Positions 52,117 to 61,939 of a DNA stretch of 64,000 nt are shown here, piece after piece. The first letter of the stretch is position 1; each line of letters begins with the position of its first letter. The notes beneath the pieces are model-generated. The model saw nothing but the letters and a program-made list of their open reading frames with translations, did no database searches and was not told where the DNA came from. This stretch comes from Candidatus Rifleibacteriota bacterium (GTDB lineage: Bacteria; Muiribacteriota; Ozemobacteria; Ozemobacterales; Ozemobacteraceae): assembly GCA_015233155.1 (NCBI GenBank), contig JADFYG010000024.1, positions 1 to 64,000 of the forward strand, in the 5' to 3' direction. The position numbers and the translations under genes are program-made.

Positions 52117-55100
52117 ATGTCAACACCTGTTGCCGAGCCAGCCCTTCCGGGAGTCGCCCTGACGACGACCGGCTATTGGTGTCTGTTCCTCGGGATTTTT
52201 CTGCTCGTTGCCGCTGGCAATACCGGAAACAATTTTTTGTATCTCATCTCATCCGGACTTATTTCACTGCTCATCGTGAGCAGTATTGTAGCCGTATTGA
52301 ATCTTCGCCGACTTCGTCTTTCCTGGGATACCGTCCCGGATTGTTGTACTGGTAGCACACTCGAAGCCGGAATCCGAATCGAGAATCTGGGCACACACCC
52401 CTCCGGACTTCTGCGTCTGGAAGATGAATATCTCGGCGGATTAAATCCCGGCGAAGCCTTCGTATTAAAAATTCGTCGCATGCCGGAGAAACGTGGCCGT
52501 TTCGATCTCGGAGACATCACATTATCTTCGCTGTTCCCGCTCGGCCTGGTTAATGTCCGACGCGTTCTCGGCTCCACTGACGCGTGGGCTTATCCGGCAC
52601 CTCGTCCCTTTCGCCTCGAGGGCGGTGAGGAGGGATCTCCATATGCGCGGTTTCTGCGTCCGGATGCCGCTGGCGACTACTATATGCACAGGACGTATGA
52701 GCCCGGTGAAGATGCCCGGCATATAGATTGGCAGGCGTCAGCTCGCGGAGATCAGGAATGGATAACTCTTCGCGCGCTTCCATTCTCCGAACCGGTGCGT
52801 TTCTGGATCGACACATTCACACGGCATCAGGAGACTGGCGAGGCCTTCCTGGGGCGCGTGGCCGGATTGCTGATCACCCTTCATCGCGGTGGTTCTCAGG
52901 CTCTTTTATGGTTCCCGGAATCAGGCGGTGTCTGGCTCCCCCTTCTGGACCGAGGCTCTCTGACCCGTTGTCTTCGCCGTCTGGCGTCATGCGATCTCAG
53001 CATACCGGCATTGCCTCCCGTCGAGCAGGGGGCCGCCCGCGCAATGCGTCTGGCTCCGGAGACTCTTCCCGAGGGTTCCGCACTGGATGCCGCAATACGC
53101 TGGAGTGGTGATGTGAAAGGCAGGAATTCTGATCAGACTGATTGGAGTGCCCGACAGGGGCCTGCCTCTCAGCAACTGCCGCGAACTACACCAGCATTTG
53201 AGAAACACCCGCTTTATGCATCGATTATCGGAACCGGATTGATGAGCATAGTCGCTTACTGGACAACCGAATACCCGCACCCTGCCGTGATTCTGACTTT
53301 TCTTTTCATCGGTATATACATGATGATACGCGGATCGGCACCTGCATCAGGGGCGTTAATATCACGCATGGGAAGCTCTCTTGTCTTTGGACTTGCACTC
53401 TATCGCGCGACTTACAACATTCCCATGATCATAGTTCTGGCTGATTTCACGATGGGCATACTGGTAATACAGTGGTTTCTGATCGGGTCCCATCGCTCGG
53501 CCCGGCAGTCGATTATTCTCGCCGGAATGTTGATGCTGGCGACTGCAGCAATGAACGCAAACTTTTTTTTGCCACTCGCTTTCCTGCCTTTTTTGATCCT
53601 GTTTTTGAGCGCGCTGGGGCATCTGACCACGGGAGAAAGCCGTTATGAAATGCGACGATGTTTTCATGGCGTCTCCGCTGTTTCCATAAGATTTGCGACA
53701 GTCATCGCACTGCTTTTTTTGAGCCTCGGAGTTGCAATTTTTTATCTTATTCCCAGACGGGAATCGCTCGGCGTAGGTTCTCTTGCTGATCAACGCCGTC
53801 TGCTCGGCTTTTCCGACCGGCTGCAACTCGGCGAATTCGGTCCGCTTTTCGACAATCCCCAGATCGTCATGAGGGTCAAGCCAGTCTTGTCAAACCCTCC
53901 GGACGATGATCTCATGGATACGCTTTCGAACATTACCCTTCGCGGCTGTAGTTTCATCGAATATAAATCCGGAGGATGGTCACGCAAGGGGTATGCTCAA
54001 TATCTGGTAAATGTCGCGCGGTACAGGGGGGAGCTCGTCATCTCAAATGATGAAGCCAGGTCCGCCACGGAATCAGTCGACCCGGAACTGCCTAAAATAC
54101 CATATCGCAGCGAACTCGAACTGGAGTTGTTTCTCGAAAACACCGATCCTCCGGTTTTGTTCGTTCCTGAAGGAACCAGAAAGATTAAAACGGATCTGCC
54201 TTACCTGGCCGTCGACACCGATGGAGCCATTTCTTTTACCCGCCGACGAACGGGGGTCGAAACATATCGGGCTAACATCGCGCTGGGAAGCCAAAAGGGG
54301 ATTTTAGGTAAAGCCGACGGCTCCGTCGAGCGTGTTCCGGATGCATTCAAACCATTCATCGATCCGGGAGATCTGAGTGCAAGCGTACGTGATCTTGCCG
54401 TTTCACTTGCCTCCGGGACGCAATCCTGGGATGAGAAAATCCGGGTGGTGGTCTCATATCTGGGGAGAACCTGTCGTTATGGAGTTGATTTGGTCCCGAC
54501 TGGAATTCGCGACCCGGTTGCCTTCTTTCTTTTTCAATCCCACCAGGGCACATGTGAGCACTTTGCGACCACTATGGTGCTTTTGTTGCGCTCGATGGGC
54601 ATTCCCGCGCGACCGGTGAACGGATATGCTATGGGGGAGTGGAACGCGTTCGGCGGATATTTTAACGTTCGTCAGAGCGATGCGCATTCATGGGTCGAAG
54701 TTTATCGTCCGGGACATGGCTGGATTACTTACGATCCGACTCCGCCGGTACACGGGAATGCATTTTCCCTGCTCGATCGTTTCCAGTTACGGGATTTGTG
54801 GAATCGATTCGAAGGGGTGTGGTTTACCTATGTTTACAGTTACGATAGCTTAAAACAGAAGGACGGATTTCAGAAACTTCGCCATCGTCTCGCCGGAATC
54901 GCCACAATACATGGCGGTTTGACCGCCTTGGGGCTTCTGCTTCCATTTGTCTTTTTGTTACGATTAGTCACGCGTATGAAAAAGCATTCTGAATCCGGTG
55001 ATACGATTATTGTTGGTGCGCCATGGCTTCCGGCTTGGTACCGGGACTGGAGCGCTCATTTCCCTCAACCTCGCCGCGACTGGGAAACTCCCCGCGAATT

Positions 55101-55254
55101 TCACTCGCGTCTGCTCGCCAGTGCCGATCTGCCGGCGGATTCCCGGCCGATTTTAGCGGATATCGAAGATGCGCTCGACCGCTGCACTCTCGGAGAATCT
55201 GATGAAACAATTGAAAATGCACGTTCGTTGTGCGATAAAATTCTGATACAATGA
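52117..55254 (+). CDS. DUF58-TgpA transglutaminase single-chain fusion
   Basis: 1045 residues combining two proteins that are usually separate. Residues ~25-75 are two membrane spans, ~150-310 a DUF58 domain (YEPGEDARHIDWQASARGD). Then ~360-545 has about six membrane spans, and ~800-880 is a transglutaminase-like core with C813 (GTCEHF), H857 (SDAHSWVEV) and D873 (TYDPTPP), a complete Cys-His-Asp triad. A final span (~930-950) precedes a DUF4129-like tail. This is the TgpA/YebA arrangement. The catalytic domain should face the periplasm. Function likely in envelope or surface protein processing together with MoxR. Confidence 0.9.
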   Translation: MSTPVAEPALPGVALTTTGYWCLFLGIFLLVAAGNTGNNFLYLISSGLISLLIVSSIVAVLNLRRLRLSWDTVPDCCTGSTLEAGIRIENLGTHPSGLLRLEDEYLGGLNPGEAFVLKIRRMPEKRGRFDLGDITLSSLFPLGLVNVRRVLGSTDAWAYPAPRPFRLEGGEEGSPYARFLRPDAAGDYYMHRTYEPGEDARHIDWQASARGDQEWITLRALPFSEPVRFWIDTFTRHQETGEAFLGRVAGLLITLHRGGSQALLWFPESGGVWLPLLDRGSLTRCLRRLASCDLSIPALPPVEQGAARAMRLAPETLPEGSALDAAIRWSGDVKGRNSDQTDWSARQGPASQQLPRTTPAFEKHPLYASIIGTGLMSIVAYWTTEYPHPAVILTFLFIGIYMMIRGSAPASGALISRMGSSLVFGLALYRATYNIPMIIVLADFTMGILVIQWFLIGSHRSARQSIILAGMLMLATAAMNANFFLPLAFLPFLILFLSALGHLTTGESRYEMRRCFHGVSAVSIRFATVIALLFLSLGVAIFYLIPRRESLGVGSLADQRRLLGFSDRLQLGEFGPLFDNPQIVMRVKPVLSNPPDDDLMDTLSNITLRGCSFIEYKSGGWSRKGYAQYLVNVARYRGELVISNDEARSATESVDPELPKIPYRSELELELFLENTDPPVLFVPEGTRKIKTDLPYLAVDTDGAISFTRRRTGVETYRANIALGSQKGILGKADGSVERVPDAFKPFIDPGDLSASVRDLAVSLASGTQSWDEKIRVVVSYLGRTCRYGVDLVPTGIRDPVAFFLFQSHQGTCEHFATTMVLLLRSMGIPARPVNGYAMGEWNAFGGYFNVRQSDAHSWVEVYRPGHGWITYDPTPPVHGNAFSLLDRFQLRDLWNRFEGVWFTYVYSYDSLKQKDGFQKLRHRLAGIATIHGGLTALGLLLPFVFLLRLVTRMKKHSESGDTIIVGAPWLPAWYRDWSAHFPQPRRDWETPREFHSRLLASADLPADSRPILADIEDALDRCTLGESDETIENARSLCDKILIQ

Positions 55255-55276
55255 ACAACAAGCAATTAACCACAGA

Positions 55277-55420
55277 CATGATTACCAAAGAAGACTAAAT
55301 ATTCACGACTCTTCACGCCAAGCGAGATTCCTCGCATTCGTCCGGAATGACAAACAATACTGTCATTTCGACCGAAGGGAGAAATTTCAACTAACCGGTT
55401 AGCATCCTTTGTTAATCATG
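55277..55420. mobile_element. 144-bp MITE-like element, copy C
   Basis: Ends CATGATTACCAAAG and CTTTGTTAATCATG are inverted repeats with one mismatch. The exact 7-mer CCACAGA flanks it at 55270-55276 and 55421-55427. It is inserted in a copy of the CCACAGAT repeat. Contains the CTAACCGGTTAG palindrome and central hairpin. Confidence 0.8.
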
Positions 55421-55505
55421 CCACAGATAAAGACCGGAAAAAAGAATGAACCACTGATAAACACTGATGAACACTAATGAACACAGATATAGACCGCAAA
55501 GATAA
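55421..55505. repeat. CCACAGAT/GACCGG-type repeat copies
   Basis: Two degenerate units related to the tandem array at 4399-4616 (CCACAGATAAAGACCGGAAAA, then a stretch rich in GATAAACACTGATGAACAC). Confidence 0.6.
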
Positions 55506-55547
55506 TTTGCAGGAGCCTCTAATGAAAACACCAGGAGAACATTAATC

Positions 55548-57665
55548 ATGTCTATTAAACTAAAATCAGCCAGGACTCTTGCGACCGGGCAAAAAAAAGC
55601 TTCTGATAAATTGCCGGAAACAACCGTCAGGAAAAATAATAAGGTCGTACCAGTGACAAAAAAACGGCCGATCACCCCCGAGGATCTGCTGAATTTACAT
55701 CTTACCGTTGAACCGCGAATCTCGCCCGACGGCAGCCGTATTGTATTCGCAAAGCGGCATGTCAGCGAAAAAAATCGCATGTCATCAAATCTGTGGATCG
55801 TAGAATCCAATGGCAAAACGCCCCGACAGATCACGTTTTGCGGAAAAGCGAACAGAGGTCGATTTTCTCCCGATGGGCGTCTGCTTGCGTTTGTAAGTGG
55901 CCGGAACAAACCTCAACAGCAGATCTTCCTGCTCGATCTTGAGGCGGGAGGAGAAGCACGCGCACTGACATCATTTCCTGAGGGCGACATCGGAACATTC
56001 GACTTCTCACCCAACGGAAAAATGATCGGAGTAACTTTCCGCGAAAAAGCCGCGGAGTGGACCGAAGAGGCCTGCAAAAAGCGCCAGGAGGATAAGGTCA
56101 GCGATCCACCGCATGTGATCGACGATTTGTATTATCGTCTGGACGGTGACGGGGTCTTCAACCGGCAGCGTCATCATTTGTATCGGGTCGATATCGCTAC
56201 GGGTGATACCCAAAAAATATTCGACAAGGCCCCCCTCGGAATCAGCGGATTCACCTGGTCTCCGGATTCGACTTCAATTGCCTTCGCTGCGAATCTCGAC
56301 TCGGAGCCCATCCTGCATCCATGGATGGATCGTTTGTACAAGTTGAATGTCGAAACAAAGAAGCTTATGCTTCTTCCAGGTCAGGATAAGGGAACCCGCA
56401 TGGCTGCCGCGTGGTCTCCGAACGGAAAGTACATAGCCTACGCGGGTCGTTCAGGCTTCGAAGTCGGCTGGGAAGCCAAAAACATGCATCTGTTCATTTA
56501 TGATATCACCAAAAAATGTGATGTTGATCTGAACATGCATGTCGATCTCTGTCTTGAAAGCTTTACCATAAGTGACACCGGGGATATTTCATATGTTCCG
56601 AATCTTCTCTGGACACCGGACTCAAAACAAGTCATCGCGGCGATCGGCATACATGGAACTCTTCATCCGGTCGCGTTCAATCTCGCGGGCGGCGCGCCGG
56701 ACTTCCTGACCGAAGGCAGTCGGATAGTAAAATTCGGCTCACTGAGTTCGAACGGGAAGTATGCCGCAGCAACCGTTGGCAGTATGACACGCCCGGAAGA
56801 AATTTATATCGCCGAACGCCGTGGAAAGTATTTTGAAACCCGCGAATTAACGAAGTTCAATGAAAAATTGCTTAAAACTCTCGATCTGGTTGAGCCTGAA
56901 GAGCACTGGATTGAAGCCAGTGATGGACACGCGGTACACCTCTGGGTTATGAAGCCTGTCGGCTTAACTCCCAGAAAGCGCGTTCCGGCAATCCTTGAAA
57001 TACACGGCGGGCCGCATGCGCAGTATGGATGCGCATTTTTTCACGAATTCCAGGTGCTTGCGGCGGCGGGATATGCGGTATTCTTCGGAAATCCGCGCGG
57101 AAGCAAGGGTTATGGCGAGGCTCACTGCACTGCGATTCAGGGAGGCTGGGGAGACAAAGACTGGATGGATATTCAAGCCATATCAGGGTTCATGCGACAG
57201 CAGCCTTATGTCGATGTTCGCCGGACAGGCGTGACCGGCGGCAGTTACGGTGGCTACATGACAAACTGGGCAATCGGCCATACGAATGAATTTGCTGCGG
57301 CAATAACCGATCGAAGCGTTTCTAATCTGATCAGCTTGTTTGGAACGAGTGATCTGCCGACATTACCGGACACATACTGGCAAGGTTGTGCATGGGAGCG
57401 CCCTGAAACATTATGGGACCAGAGCCCCATAAAGTATTTCGGGCGAGTCAGCACTCCCACTCTGATAATTCACAGCGAAGGCGACTTGCGTTGCAACGTA
57501 GAGCAGGCCGACCAGGTTTTTACAACTTTGAAGATTCTTGGAGTTCCAACCCGTCTCGTGCGTTATCCGCTTTCGACCAGCCACGGAATGAGTCGCGGTG
57601 GTCCTCCTGATCTGAAACTGCATCGTCTGAACCAGATCCTGGACTGGTGGAAACGGTTTTTGTAG
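55548..57665 (+). CDS. S9-family prolyl oligopeptidase (acylaminoacyl/dipeptidyl peptidase-like)
   Basis: 705 residues. A Lys-rich N-terminal ~40 residues, a beta-propeller (~45-420; repeated ISPDGSRIVFAK, FSPDGRLLAFVSG, WSPNGKYIAYAG), then an alpha/beta-hydrolase with catalytic triad S566 (GGSYGGYMT), D646 (EGDLRCN) and H679 (TSHGMSR). It cleaves short peptides. No signal peptide, so cytosolic. A MITE and repeats lie upstream. Confidence 0.93.
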   Translation: MSIKLKSARTLATGQKKASDKLPETTVRKNNKVVPVTKKRPITPEDLLNLHLTVEPRISPDGSRIVFAKRHVSEKNRMSSNLWIVESNGKTPRQITFCGKANRGRFSPDGRLLAFVSGRNKPQQQIFLLDLEAGGEARALTSFPEGDIGTFDFSPNGKMIGVTFREKAAEWTEEACKKRQEDKVSDPPHVIDDLYYRLDGDGVFNRQRHHLYRVDIATGDTQKIFDKAPLGISGFTWSPDSTSIAFAANLDSEPILHPWMDRLYKLNVETKKLMLLPGQDKGTRMAAAWSPNGKYIAYAGRSGFEVGWEAKNMHLFIYDITKKCDVDLNMHVDLCLESFTISDTGDISYVPNLLWTPDSKQVIAAIGIHGTLHPVAFNLAGGAPDFLTEGSRIVKFGSLSSNGKYAAATVGSMTRPEEIYIAERRGKYFETRELTKFNEKLLKTLDLVEPEEHWIEASDGHAVHLWVMKPVGLTPRKRVPAILEIHGGPHAQYGCAFFHEFQVLAAAGYAVFFGNPRGSKGYGEAHCTAIQGGWGDKDWMDIQAISGFMRQQPYVDVRRTGVTGGSYGGYMTNWAIGHTNEFAAAITDRSVSNLISLFGTSDLPTLPDTYWQGCAWERPETLWDQSPIKYFGRVSTPTLIIHSEGDLRCNVEQADQVFTTLKILGVPTRLVRYPLSTSHGMSRGGPPDLKLHRLNQILDWWKRFL

Positions 57666-57742
57666 AAAGAAGAATTGAATCTCATGAGGTGAGAATAAGC
57701 TTCAGTGTGATCCACCGAATCTTTTACAAAGGAAGGTTAGCC

Positions 57743-58888
57743 ATGAGAGTTTGTGAGGATTCTGTTCTGGTTCATCGTTTTGTTTTTGGCAGGAAACTGT
57801 TACAGACCTTAGTCACAGGATCTGGAATTCTGTTCTTTGGACTATCCGGAATATCGATGCAGTGTGCTTCAGCAGCACAGATCTCCGCGATTTCATACTC
57901 CGACCCCGAAGCCGTCGGAGCCATGGAAGAGTCTGTAACCACTCACTCCGCGATAATTCCGGAGACGTCGAAAATATCTGAAAATACGAACAAATCCGAA
58001 ACCCGGTCAAATCCGGCGGATATTATAAACCCGGTAAATTATATTAGCCTTGGGAGCGAAACGTCGGCTGTTTCTCCGACAGCTGCTGAAGTCTGCCTTG
58101 TCATAGGTCAGGATAGCAATCCCGTGTTGGGCGAAGAACTTTTCAAAAAAGCGCTTACGGCATGGCTGTCCGGGAAGGGCGATGAGGCGAGAATTCTTTA
58201 TGAAAAGGCGCTTCTGGCATCCCGAACAATATTAAATCACAATGACAGCGGAATGGCTATTAATCTTCTCGACTGGTATCGTAAGAGTGTGGATAAACCT
58301 GGTTCCAGTGCCGAACTGAACTGCCGTTTGGGCTTTTTTGAAAATATAGTGGGCGGAAACCTTGTCGATTCCATCGCACATTATCGGCGAGCGGTCGAAA
58401 TGGCCACGGCGACGCAAACCCGTGAACTGGCTCGGGGAGAGGTCGAAAGACTTAGTAGGGAACTCGCCTTCGTCCAGTCCTATCAGGAAACCAAAAGAAA
58501 AGCCTCCAGGCGTGTGAATGCATACGAAGTAAAAACCTATCTCGAAAAACAGCGTGTGGAAAGTGTGGAAGAGCATCTCGAGGATCTCGAAACGCAACGT
58601 GATGAGTTGTCGGAGCGGCTTTCCTATCTGGAAAAAGAAGAGGGGAACACGCAGGAGGAACTCTATCACGATTTGTGGCGAGCCAACCGGTATCATCGTT
58701 TTGTGTATGTCGAATCTGCCGGGTATGATACGCCGGAAAATGAACTTAACAGCTACTATTATTCGCGTAATCGCGCCCGCGAAAAACAGGATCAGATCGC
58801 GGGCATTCGCACCGAAATCGAAGGAATCAAGCGACGCATCAAGGAGACCGACGCAGAAATCGAAAAAGTCCGCGACACTCTTAAATAA
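57743..58888 (+). CDS. Secreted coiled-coil protein of unknown function
   Basis: 381 residues. A signal region (LLQTLVTGSGILFFGLSGISM...ASAA) precedes a low-complexity Ser/Thr segment, a TPR-like helical part (~145-250: LSGKGDEARILYEKALLA, SIAHYRRAVEMA) and two coiled-coil stretches (~265-315 and ~350-381, rich in Glu/Arg/Lys). No catalytic motif is visible. ATG at 57743 has AAAGGAAGG upstream; the longer frame would run back into the S9 gene. Probably a periplasmic structural or scaffold protein. Confidence 0.65.
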   Translation: MRVCEDSVLVHRFVFGRKLLQTLVTGSGILFFGLSGISMQCASAAQISAISYSDPEAVGAMEESVTTHSAIIPETSKISENTNKSETRSNPADIINPVNYISLGSETSAVSPTAAEVCLVIGQDSNPVLGEELFKKALTAWLSGKGDEARILYEKALLASRTILNHNDSGMAINLLDWYRKSVDKPGSSAELNCRLGFFENIVGGNLVDSIAHYRRAVEMATATQTRELARGEVERLSRELAFVQSYQETKRKASRRVNAYEVKTYLEKQRVESVEEHLEDLETQRDELSERLSYLEKEEGNTQEELYHDLWRANRYHRFVYVESAGYDTPENELNSYYYSRNRAREKQDQIAGIRTEIEGIKRRIKETDAEIEKVRDTLK

Positions 58889-58891
58889 ACA

Positions 58892-58950
58892 GGGAGTGGC
58901 ATACTCTTAACTGACGATCAAAGCCTCATCAGTTAAATTGCCCCACTCCC
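58892..58950. terminator. Bidirectional hairpin between convergent genes
   Basis: GGGAGTGG (58892-58899) pairs with CCACTCCC (58943-58950), and an inner stem TAACTGA/TCAGTTA lies inside. It sits between the stop codons of the secreted coiled-coil gene and the hybrid kinase gene and can end transcripts from both sides. Confidence 0.6.
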
Positions 58951-58964
58951 AATAAGCAGAAGTT

Positions 58965-61466
58965 TCAGCTCTTATCGAGGATGGCTCTGATCTGCGTCAG
59001 CAGCTCTCTTGGTACAACGGGTTTGGAAATCAGAGGCATGTCATCTCTTATTGCCAGCTTATCCTCGGCAATACCCCGTGAATAACCACTCATAAATAAT
59101 ACTTTTATTCCGGGCATGATCCTGACAATATTGTCATATGCCTCTTTGCCGTTCATCCTGGGCATAATGAGATCGCATAGGAAAAACTGAATTTTTTCCT
59201 TATTTTCCATGAACTTCGTTACTGCATCCTGGCCATCAACCGCCTCGATGACCGAGTAGCCAAACCGTGTCAGTATGACACGGATCAATTCCCGGACTGG
59301 TTCACTATCCTCGGCAAGCAGGACTGTTTCATTACCCCCGGGAATTTCCTCTTTCGGTAATAAAGTCTCCTCCTGGACCTGAGTTTCCAGAAGCGGCAGG
59401 TAAATTTTGAACGTAGTGCCTAATCCGGGTTCGCTGTACACATTGATAAATCCGTCGTGCTGCTTTACGATGGCATAAACAACGGAAAGGCCCAGTCCAG
59501 TGCCCTTTCCAACTTCTTTTGTCGTAAAGAAGGGCTCGAAGATCCGCTTCCTGGTCTCAGCGCTCATGCCCTTGCCAGTGTCCGAAACCGTCATTATTGC
59601 ATATGAACCGGGCTTGAACCCACCGGTAGCTGCGATACTGTCCGCGCTCAACGAAATCAGTTCGGCAACAACGGTAAAACTCCCGCCATTAGGCATGGCA
59701 TCGCGGGCATTCGTGGCCAGATTCATCAGCACCTGCCTTATCTGATGGCTATCGGCAAGAATCGACAATGACTTGTCAGGCAAAATAGTTTTAAACTCAA
59801 TATCCTCGCCGATGACCCTTCTCAGAAATTTCTCCGCCTTGCTGAGAATGCCATTCAGATCATCAGGTTTTCGCTCAGCCACCTGCTTTCTGCTGAACAG
59901 CAGAAGATCCTTCGTGAGATGGGCAGCCTGGTTTGCTCCTTCAAGAATGGTATCGATATTATTCCGCAGCGGATCATCTCCGCTCATTTTCAAAAGAGCC
60001 AATTCCCCATAGCCTATGATTGCGGACAAAAGATTATTGAAGTCATGAGCAACTCCACCCGCAAAAAGACCGATCGCCTCCATTTTCTGGGCCTGTAAGA
60101 GCTGCTCTTCAAGTTTCTTCCGCTCAGAAATGTCCTTCATTATTGACGCGTATCTGACCGGCTTTCCGGTGTCATCTCGGAGTGCCACGGCAGTAAGCTC
60201 AACAGGGATCCTGCTGCCATCTCTTTTTATCCTTGTCGTCTCATATGAAGAGATTACGCCGGTCTCATTCAGCGTGCCGACACAATGCTCAACCTCTCTT
60301 ACACCCAGATCAGGCGGCATAATAACCAGAATATTTTGCCCTATTATCTCTTTTTCTGTATACCCAAAAAGATTTTCAGCGGCTTTGTTCCAGGAGACAA
60401 AACGTCCCGTCGCATCGATCGAACAGACTGCATCTGGTATGGTCCTGATTATTGAGGCAAGATCATAAATCTCCTGCTGACCGCGCTTTTGTTTCAGTAT
60501 CCCCCACATACTGCTCATAAACAGGCTGAGCTGGCGAACATCCGTGTCATTATAAGGCTCTTCCTTATTACCCACTCCTGCTACCGCAACTATAGTTTTC
60601 CCATCCATAATCGGTACGCTCATGTGGCGCTTCACCTGAAAATGCCCTTCAGGATAGCCTTTCCTGCCGGGCAAACTCTGGTAGTCATTGTGAATCACCG
60701 GTTTTCTAAGACGGATACAGTCTGCCCACACACCTGCGGAATCCAGGGGATAGTGAGAAGTATTGGCCGCAGTACACTCCTTCAATGCATTTTTCGACCA
60801 GGAATACAGAATTAAGCTTTTGAGATCTTCACTATAAAAGTGCAGATAACCCACTCTGCTTCTGGTCAACCTGACTGCCTCTTCGAGTGCGAAGTCAGCT
60901 AGTTCCCCCTCTGGAAGAGATGTCATTTGCGTAAGCTTGAATAAGGTTTCGAGCCGGTCTTCATTCAGACGAAGTGCCTTCTCTGTAGTTTCGAGCTCCT
61001 TGACCTTCTCTTCAAGTTTGATAGTCAAAACCTCACGGTATCTCTTCAGATACTCCGCATCATCTTCAATCTGCTTTGCTGCCATCACCTTTTCTTTTCT
61101 CGATTTATCTAAAGTGCTCTCCACTTCATTCCAGATTTCAGCAGGTTCCTTCGGTTTGACGATATATGCTGCCGCTCCGAGCGACAACGCAAGTGCAACA
61201 TCTTTGTCAGCATTGTATGAAGCCGAGTAGAACATAAAGGGAATTGATTTGACCGCGTCGTCCCCCTTTACAGCTCTGAGGAACTCGAATCCATCCATTA
61301 CGGGCATAAGGACATCTGAAATTACCAGATCAGGTTTCTGGTTTCTGGTAATCCGGAGACCCTGCAATCCATCTTCGGCTTCCTGTGCATCATGTCCCTT
61401 TTTTTCCACGATGTACTTCAGCAGTCTTCTGTCGTTGGCGTTGTCGTCAACAATTAGTATTTTCAA
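58965..61466 (-). CDS. Hybrid histidine kinase REC-GAF-PAS-HisKA-HATPase-REC
   Basis: 833 residues. N-terminal REC (VDDNAND, VISDVLMPVMDG), coiled coil (~125-185), GAF-2-type domain (RVGYLHFYSEDLKSL, AGVWADCIRLRKPVIHNDY), PAS (CSIDATGRFVSWNKAAENLFGYTEKEIIG), HisKA with GGVAHDFNNLLSAI (His present), HATPase (DTGKGM, GKGTGLGLSVVYAIVKQHDGFI) and a C-terminal REC (LAEDSEPVRE, CDLIMPRMNG, SKPV). No membrane span, so it is cytosolic. TTG start at 61466 with GGAGG. It is the last gene of a minus-strand kinase/REC series. Confidence 0.95.
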   Translation of the reverse strand: MKILIVDDNANDRRLLKYIVEKKGHDAQEAEDGLQGLRITRNQKPDLVISDVLMPVMDGFEFLRAVKGDDAVKSIPFMFYSASYNADKDVALALSLGAAAYIVKPKEPAEIWNEVESTLDKSRKEKVMAAKQIEDDAEYLKRYREVLTIKLEEKVKELETTEKALRLNEDRLETLFKLTQMTSLPEGELADFALEEAVRLTRSRVGYLHFYSEDLKSLILYSWSKNALKECTAANTSHYPLDSAGVWADCIRLRKPVIHNDYQSLPGRKGYPEGHFQVKRHMSVPIMDGKTIVAVAGVGNKEEPYNDTDVRQLSLFMSSMWGILKQKRGQQEIYDLASIIRTIPDAVCSIDATGRFVSWNKAAENLFGYTEKEIIGQNILVIMPPDLGVREVEHCVGTLNETGVISSYETTRIKRDGSRIPVELTAVALRDDTGKPVRYASIMKDISERKKLEEQLLQAQKMEAIGLFAGGVAHDFNNLLSAIIGYGELALLKMSGDDPLRNNIDTILEGANQAAHLTKDLLLFSRKQVAERKPDDLNGILSKAEKFLRRVIGEDIEFKTILPDKSLSILADSHQIRQVLMNLATNARDAMPNGGSFTVVAELISLSADSIAATGGFKPGSYAIMTVSDTGKGMSAETRKRIFEPFFTTKEVGKGTGLGLSVVYAIVKQHDGFINVYSEPGLGTTFKIYLPLLETQVQEETLLPKEEIPGGNETVLLAEDSEPVRELIRVILTRFGYSVIEAVDGQDAVTKFMENKEKIQFFLCDLIMPRMNGKEAYDNIVRIMPGIKVLFMSGYSRGIAEDKLAIRDDMPLISKPVVPRELLTQIRAILDKS

Positions 61467-61558
61467 TTCAATGCCTCCACTGCTTCAGTATTCCGAAAAC
61501 AAACCTCGGCGGGCCCGGCAGTCCCGCACTACCTCTGCCTCATAATTTTACGTTTCGC

Positions 61559-61924
61559 TCATTTTTTGATGATTCTATGTATATTATCCATTATCTTCAG
61601 CGGATCTATCGGTTTTTCAAAATAGCCGTTACAGCCCGCGGCAAATACTTTCTCCCTGTCTCCGCGCATGGCGTTAGATGTTATGGCTATGATTGGAATA
61701 GTCCCATCGGCCTTAGATTCTCTGATTTGTTTCGTTGCCTCAATGCCATTAATCCCTGGAAGATTTATGTCCATAATAATAAAAAACGGCATTTCCCGTA
61801 TCGCCATCTCAACGCCTTCTTCTCCGGTGGTGGCGGCTATTACCTCATAACCGCTTCTTTTAAGCGCAAAGGAAATTAGCTGCAGGTTGTCTTTGTTGTC
61901 TTCTATTACCAGTACTTTTTTCAA
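61559..61924 (-). CDS. Single-domain response regulator
   Basis: 121-residue REC: IEDNKDN, acceptor in IIMDINLPGING, AITSNAM and EKPIDP, close to the DivK/PleD-REC type that connects kinases. TTG start with GGAG upstream. Between two kinase genes, so a relay between them is likely. Confidence 0.93.
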   Translation of the reverse strand: MKKVLVIEDNKDNLQLISFALKRSGYEVIAATTGEEGVEMAIREMPFFIIMDINLPGINGIEATKQIRESKADGTIPIIAITSNAMRGDREKVFAAGCNGYFEKPIDPLKIMDNIHRIIKK

Positions 61925-61939
61925 TTTTACTTCTCCAGA

